The notes under the pieces: model-generated
Seen by the model: only the letters and a program-made list of their open reading frames with translations
Databases searched by the model: none
What the model was told of the DNA's origin: nothing
Shown here: positions 60,801 to 64,000 of the stretch, piece by piece
Numbering within the stretch: position 1 is the stretch's first letter
Layout of the letters: each line of letters begins with the position of its first letter
Assembly: GCA_030549495.1 (NCBI GenBank)
Contig: JAUIRK010000936.1
Location: 744,001 to 808,000, forward strand
Length of the DNA: 64,000 nt
Direction of reading: 5' to 3'
Source of the DNA: Nectonema munidae
Lineage: Eukaryota > Nematomorpha > Nectonematoida > Nectonematidae
Made by a program: the position numbers and the translations under genes

Positions 60801-63604
60801 CAGTAACGTTATGAGCTCTTAGATTTTAATATGAAAACCATAAAATTAGTTTCTTATAATGAATGATAAGTTGATTGTTAAAAAGCTACTGATGTAATTT
60901 ATAAATTTCATTATCTAGTAAAGATAAATTGAAAAAAAGTTGTCGTGAGCATCCGCGCCAAATTGGTACACAATATATTTTAGATTCGAATGTAGGCTAT
61001 TCATGCCCGATTAGCATTTAAAATCACAATAAGCATTTTTGAATTTTCAACTTTACATTGTACTCTTTAATCGTATGTTTCTAGTTTTATAATTTTCCAA
61101 CTTTGAAATACTTTTACATTTAAATTTTATATTATTAATTTTTCATTATAATTGTATTGCAATACAATCAACTAACAAACGACTAATCATTCAAAAGTAT
61201 GTGTTTAAATTAAAGTCTATAGCTAAATGATCATTCAGAGCGATTTCCACCCTTAAAATCTCTATCAGTGATTAAAATTTAGCTTTATTTGAAAAATGGT
61301 CCGTAATATTATCTTCAAAAATAAAATAGAAACATAAAATATTAGCTCAGCAAGAGAAAATCGCCTTTTTATAGTCATCGTCCGTTGACACGCAACACTA
61401 ATGATTAAGAATAGTCTAGTAAGGTGAGGAAAATAAATAAACTAACATTTTCCCAAAATGTGCATTAAATGTAAAAATATTTAAATATTAAGAGTTAGCA
61501 TATGTTAAAAAAATAAATAAGCAAGCATTTTAGGAAAATTATAATGTTAAACAGAAAAAATACCATTATTTAATGTCGTACGACGATTTATTGTATACTA
61601 AAACATATTTAATATTATAACAGTCAAAAGAACTTTTTATATGTGGTCATTATATTAAAATAAGAAATATACCAATTTCTTTTTTAGCTATATAGTTCGC
61701 TATTTTAGTAGATTTGTAGGAATCTGTAAGCAAAGTGTGAAATCTTAGTAAGGAAATGTCAACAGTATCAATCAGTTCCATGTATCGAATTATTATTGAT
61801 TCTTCGGAAGAGGGAATTAATTTGTATTCAGATGCTATAAAATATTCAAAAAAAGTAATAAAATTGACATTTTGGATTAGAAATTCAAGTTAAATAAGCA
61901 ATTTGTGCTCAAAGTATGGAGGGGGCGACACAGTTAACTAAAATTCTCAAGAATAATATTTAAATGATTAAAAGGTGATTGCAAAGATAATTTGAGGGTT
62001 AAAAGTGCATCCTATTGCATACGCATAGAAATACGCGAAGGTCGAAACAGAGTGTGTAAATTTTCAAATGAAAAAAACATATTAAAATACCCTTTTTGGT
62101 ACAGAATCGAGAAAGGGTCCGTTTCGATTCTTCTAGACCCCAAAAATTTATTTTTATTTTCAAAAAATGTAACAGCCTTTCAGTATTCATTCAAGAGTAT
62201 GTAAGTTTATGAAGAATAAGTGCTACAATTTATAGAGATTTTAAAATTAAATTTGAAATCAAAACCTTTCTATAATTTAGGAATTCATACAGCTAACTAA
62301 AGCCTAATTTGTTTTAAATTCAACGCTTATATCTATGGAGTCAGGCATGCCTTGGAAGAAAACCACACTCTCTTTGTAATGTTTTTCTCACCCGAGTCTT
62401 ACCATCTTTTAAACCTTAATAAAATATTTCAAACTGTTCTCTTAGTTAAATATAGCTCAAGAGTTATTTTATATCGCAAATAAACAGCAATACACAGTTG
62501 AAATAAAAGTGTAAAATATTTATATACATAAACTGTATAAAATTTAAAGAGCTCAAAATAAAAAAATCTATAAGCCTTTTGATTATATAAAATAGCAATG
62601 GTTGTATGAAAATTCACTGTACTTATAAAAGTAGCTCTTTAACCCTTTGAGGAGCAACATTTTGAAGAGGTTTCGCCTGCTTTCTTTTTAAATAGAATTT
62701 TATATATTCAAAGTAGACGGTTTTGATTTCTTGGGTCACTGGTGACCCACTGGTCCTCAAAGGGTTAAAATAGCAATTTATTGAGAAGAATTTTTTAAAA
62801 TTTAAAAAAGCAAACCGATTTTTCATTTTCAAATAAAATATTAAACATAAAAATTCGAAGTAAAAATTTATATGTAATGTCTTACGTTCGGCAAAATTTA
62901 GAATAAAGGTTGAAGTGTTTTGTTTTAGATTTTAACCCGTTAACGACCAGAATAAATCAGACGATATCTAATCTAAAGTAGAAGATTTGTATTAAAGAGC
63001 ATTGATAAACGCAGACGATTTTATTTTTGTAAAGTGGACATATGTCGAATGTGGTCGATAGCTGGTTAAAGTGATTCAGAGCTTTTATCCATTCTATATT
63101 TTCCCGATACGATTGCGATTCTTAAAAAAGCAGGATTCTAACGAGCCATAATATTAGAGGTGGAAAACATTAAATTCCATAATTGGAAAAAGTTGCAATT
63201 ATTTACTCTGATAAGCTGACTTGTTTACTGCAGCGAACCTTTTTTGTTGATGTTTACTTAACATTTAAAAATAAGAGAAATTTAGACAAGAGAAATAATA
63301 TGAAATGAGTAGACTCCTGAAAAATCAAGAGAGTATGGATGTATGTGATATTATGTATTACAGTAAAGTAAGTATTAAGCAATATAGTACTTAATAAAAA
63401 ACACTATAAAGAGATAAAATTACCTAAATTTTTATCAATGTATTGCACAATAGGAATAGTTTTAGAAAAAACACGCCCAGCATGTCTAAAAGCAGGAAGA
63501 ACGCCCTTTGGGCTTATTTTCATGAACCATGGTTTGTAATTTTCACCGATATTTATGTATTGACGTTTAAATTTCAAGTTGTGAAAAAGTAACGTTAGGT
63601 ATAT
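42900..63604 (-). CDS. GDAP1: GDAP1-like GST-fold, tail-anchored mitochondrial protein (5' end not visible)
   Basis: Exons: 63604-63424, 61834-61673, 53383-53275, 46982-46882, 43283-43100 and 43050-42900. All junctions are GT-AG and in phase: 888 nt, 295 residues plus stop. The N-terminal GST part shows NYKPWFMKISPKGVLPAFRH and IVQYIDKNLG, matching NEPWFMRLNSTGEVPVL of human GDAP1. The GDAP1-specific interdomain helices follow (EAILYKLADKHSDLRSEYL, ANLESILNEIEKEL). The GST-C part is VWLCTDEISAADIWLGVLLC, then LGLSHNYWRDEKLRPQI. The C terminus has a hydrophobic helix (TTTFLVIITSAIFYF) before a basic tail, the tail anchor used in outer mitochondrial and peroxisomal membranes. The family acts in mitochondrial fission and redox balance. 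The first exon (start codon and first beta-strand) should lie above 63604, and a mariner-like relic occupies 63681-64000, so it is probably outside the window. Introns reach 8.3 kb. Confidence 0.88.
44860..45440 (-). pseudogene. IS630/Tc1/mariner-type transposase relic, GDAP1-like intron
   Basis: On the minus strand: WVDENCLLTLAELAYRVKGE near 45360-45300, then LTVSKSCTDHCLHNFHYT (helix-turn-helix, VSKST-type) near 45290-45240. A DDE block with LDEVGFKV follows near 45120-45095, then PKRGRF and ISVVADI. The order and motifs are those of eukaryotic IS630-like transposases. Stops and frame changes occur between the blocks. It lies between exons 46982-46882 and 43283-43100. Confidence 0.75.
45472..45720. 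mobile_element. hAT-like MITE or its left end
   Basis: CAGGGCCGGGATTAGGCCAC starts a GC-rich segment of a type common at hAT-element ends. GCAGTGGGTCCCGCG at 45507 and ACACTGGGCCCCGCG near 45690 bracket an AT-rich middle. The right terminus is not convincingly matched. Confidence 0.45.
48400..48462 (-). repeat. SINE family A, copy 6 (head only), GDAP1-like intron
   Basis: On the minus strand: GGCGTGAGTAAGGTTGGTTA, GATACTGGGTTTCGATAAAT and TCTTGGGTTCGATCC. This is the A- and B-box half of family A. The tail half is missing. Confidence 0.8.
48623..48982 (+). other. Unassigned 119-codon open frame in a GDAP1-like intron
   Basis: The longest plus-strand frame in the intron (SKYETVDNLIVKIKMLIINN, then KSLFSNEKNSLDRVLNSRRC). 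No domain recognised, and no clear splice or promoter support. Composition is biased to Ile, Leu, Asn and Lys as expected from AT-rich DNA. Probably chance or a decayed element. Confidence 0.15.
49586..49635. repeat. 50-bp hairpin
   Basis: GGGACACTGGCATTCCATTG and CACAATGGGAGATCAGTGTC form an imperfect inverted repeat closing on a TCTTAA loop. It may be two transposon termini left after internal deletion. No function can be assigned. Confidence 0.6.
49890..50065 (+). pseudogene. LINE reverse-transcriptase fragment (YADD block)
   Basis: MYADDCAILHKLKNLM contains the RT motif C (YADD). It is followed in other frames by LLMNF and SFNSLNINLSNSE, then FTRKK, the usual LINE sequence after motif C. 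Short, with frame changes. Confidence 0.6.
50571..50697. mobile_element. piggyBac-type MITE with TTAA ends
   Basis: The ends are TTAACCCATTTAAGACCA and, inverted, TTAACCCATTTACGACCAAT. The outer TTAA on each side is the piggyBac target-site signature. 127 bp, non-coding. The interior has repeated GCAGACGA motifs. Confidence 0.8.
51085..51322 (+). pseudogene. LINE reverse-transcriptase fragment
   Basis: MNNLPNFTTIALHTFLFAND precedes IYTNSKN and LNLSKTNIIFN. This resembles the LINE RT block around motif C (NDLP ... LFADD ... LNLSKT). The catalytic second Asp is changed (FAND). An internal piece only. Confidence 0.6.
51572..51831. mobile_element. hAT-type MITE with near-perfect 8-bp duplication
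   Basis: The termini are CAGTGGCGGATCCAAGGAGG on the left and CAGTGGCGGATCCAGAAATT on the right (inverted). The flanks GTTTCAGC (51564-51571) and GTTTAAGC (51832-51839) match at 7 of 8 positions. A run of C precedes the right end. 260 bp, non-coding. Confidence 0.88.
52411..52932. mobile_element. pogo/Tigger-like MITE
   Basis: The inverted ends TACCGTATATTTCGGTGTAT and TATCGTATATTTCAGTGTAT each continue into AAGTCG. A second AAGTCGACC lies subterminally on each side. The interior repeats TTATCGGCTAACCTAAGCAG at a spacing of about 60 bases. The ATAAGTCGACC-type end is widely seen in animal pogo-like elements. The class is from memory. 522 bp, non-coding. Confidence 0.7.
54493..54828. mobile_element. 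hAT-type MITE
   Basis: The ends are CAGTGGTTCTTAACCTAAGG and, inverted, CAGTTGCTCTCAACCTTTTT. The 8-bp flanks TCATATAG and TCCAATAG match at 6 of 8 positions. 336 bp, non-coding. Confidence 0.85.
54895..55090. repeat. Dispersed repeat, copy 2 (pairs with 25985-26145)
   Basis: Shares AAAGCCTTTC, ATAATTTTGATTTTTTT, TTTTCAGACACAAATTC and a C-rich CCCACCACTCC then AATAATTTT block, in order, with the first copy. The two copies lie in introns of different genes. Confidence 0.6.
56023..56271 (+). other. Open frame with a possible zinc-finger start
   Basis: The frame begins MVKCSVQGCSSSFKKQYFLK, then HFDLSNQSK. The spacing Cys-x4-Cys, then His, could be the start of a THAP-like or C2H2 finger, but the second half of the motif is not seen. 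82 codons. Decayed frames continue to about 57000. Probably a transposon-derived remnant. No function assigned. Confidence 0.25.
57885..58040 (+). mobile_element. Possible Ty3/gypsy-like RT fossil
   Basis: KISSYIKYGMFQYNKLKFML, then GANCFNVIINDI, resembles the RT block after the catalytic strand in Ty3/gypsy elements. No LTRs were recognised. An old, broken fragment in a GDAP1-like intron. Confidence 0.4.
58230..59560 (+). repeat. Satellite array 2, about 150-bp unit, about eight units, in GDAP1-like intron
   Basis: ATTTTGCATT recurs at 58351, 58503, 58659, 58800 and 58949. Further diverged forms follow near 59101, 59250 and 59392. The period is 141-156 bp. Each unit also has GTCAATTAAATTTGCGGTTT, GTCTGAAAAC and TATACCAAATCAACC. 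Units become more diverged towards 59500. It shares blocks with 41580-42325. Confidence 0.92.
59700..60660. other. Less AT-biased stretch with decayed frames
   Basis: The plus strand has several short Lys/Glu-rich frames and local GC above the intron average (for example AACTACGAGCCGATAACGAA near 60480). This suggests an old element with a coding past. No motif identifies it. It lies in the large GDAP1-like intron. Confidence 0.25.
62639..62768. mobile_element. piggyBac-type MITE with TTAA ends
   Basis: Ends TTAACCCTTTGAGGAGCAAC and, inverted, TTAACCCTTTGAGGACCAGT. TTAA is present at both borders. It also holds an internal palindrome, TGGGTCACTGGTGACCCA. 130 bp. The well-matched ends suggest a fairly recent insertion. 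Confidence 0.85.
62932..63069. mobile_element. piggyBac-type MITE with TTAA ends
   Basis: Ends TTAACCCGTTAACGACCAGA and, inverted, TTAACCAGCTATCGACCACA. 138 bp. The interior (CAGACGATATCTAATCTAAA and ATAAACGCAGACGATTTTAT) matches the fragments at 42329-42450. Confidence 0.8.
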
Positions 63605-63680
63605 CTATAAAAACAAAAAAAAATATCAAAAATATTTGAAAAAATGTATTAAAAATTAAATAAATAACATTTTTACAAAA

Positions 63681-64000
63681 TACAAGGTGGTGCAAAAAAG
63701 CATGCGTTCATAAATTTAAACTACTAATTCAATGGCAAAATAAATGACGATAAACAAGGAAACTACATATAATTCGCACGAAAAAATCATTTTTTGGTAC
63801 TATTAAAAAATTGTATTTTGTGAATTTTATAAAATTGGTGAGATTCTAAAATCTTTATTTTCAATATTCTTGCAAACTTGGAAAAAAATTCAATATTAAC
63901 CTTCCATTTTGATCACTTTGCAAAGCATATGCCTAAATTGTTCAATAACTGAATCAATCTCATTCTTAAAGCAACCATTTTTAAGTTAAGACACATCAAC
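63681..64000 (-). mobile_element. Mariner-like element, 3' end, running off the window
   Basis: On the minus strand the frame LKNGCFKNEIDSVIEQFRHM, then LCKVIKMEG, resembles the C-terminal end of Tc1/mariner transposases. The element appears to end with ACAAGGTGGTGCAAAAAAGC at 63681, a mariner-like terminus. The rest lies beyond position 64000. It separates the first visible GDAP1-like exon from upstream sequence. Confidence 0.5.

Noticed and set aside
62429-62832. Two minus-strand 60-70 codon frames as genes
   Set aside because: One overlaps a piggyBac-type MITE, and both are Phe/Tyr/Lys-rich AT frames in a GDAP1-like intron.
1-64000. A new multi-gene defence or biosynthetic system
   Set aside because: The only intact genes are three conserved housekeeping genes. 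Everything else with coding signal is a broken mobile element. No clustered unknown genes were found.

Overview
The window is animal nuclear DNA. It is very AT-rich, with GT-AG introns from about 50 bp to over 8 kb, and it holds three conserved eukaryotic genes buried in old transposable elements. No bacterial features are present (no operons, Shine-Dalgarno sites or CRISPR arrays). The species cannot be named from the sequence. Short introns, high AT and the mix of hAT, piggyBac, IS630/Tc1 and LINE relics fit an invertebrate. All three host genes lie on the minus strand. I rebuilt them exon by exon from splice sites, reading phase and remembered vertebrate homologues, with no alignment software.

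Layout. (1) 7090 down to 985: a MAN1/LEMD3 orthologue of 13 exons and about 642 residues, an inner nuclear membrane protein with LEM, MSC and RRM domains. (2) 31367 down to 19515: ribophorin II (RPN2), 14 exons, 625 residues, complete, a subunit of the ER oligosaccharyltransferase. (3) 63604 down to 42900: a GDAP1-like GST-fold, tail-anchored mitochondrial protein in six exons over more than 20 kb, with its 5' end outside what can be seen.

Between and inside these genes: hAT relics (1.7-2.4, 14.2-16.6 and 28.2-29.7 kb) and several hAT-type MITEs, one with a perfect 8-bp target duplication; piggyBac transposase remains (17.7-18.2 kb) and a family of about 130-bp TTAA-flanked MITEs; IS630/Tc1/mariner remains (44.9-45.4 and 63.7-64.0 kb); a pogo-like MITE (52.4-52.9 kb); a LINE graveyard on the plus strand (33.1-39.9 kb) with RT, RNase H and zinc-finger segments; other LINE pieces at 11.65-13.1, 27.3-28.2, 49.9 and 51.1 kb; Ty3/gypsy-like fossils near 41 and 58 kb; two tRNA-headed SINE families; and a roughly 150-bp satellite present as two arrays, one inside a GDAP1 intron and one just past the gene's 3' end.

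The three host genes serve unrelated housekeeping roles (nuclear envelope, N-glycosylation, mitochondria) and show no functional linkage beyond shared orientation. I found no convincing new multi-gene system. The most useful observations are the rebuilt split genes, the SINE and satellite families, the chimeric LINE/hAT insertion, the foldback elements, and an unexplained coding-like island antisense to RPN2.
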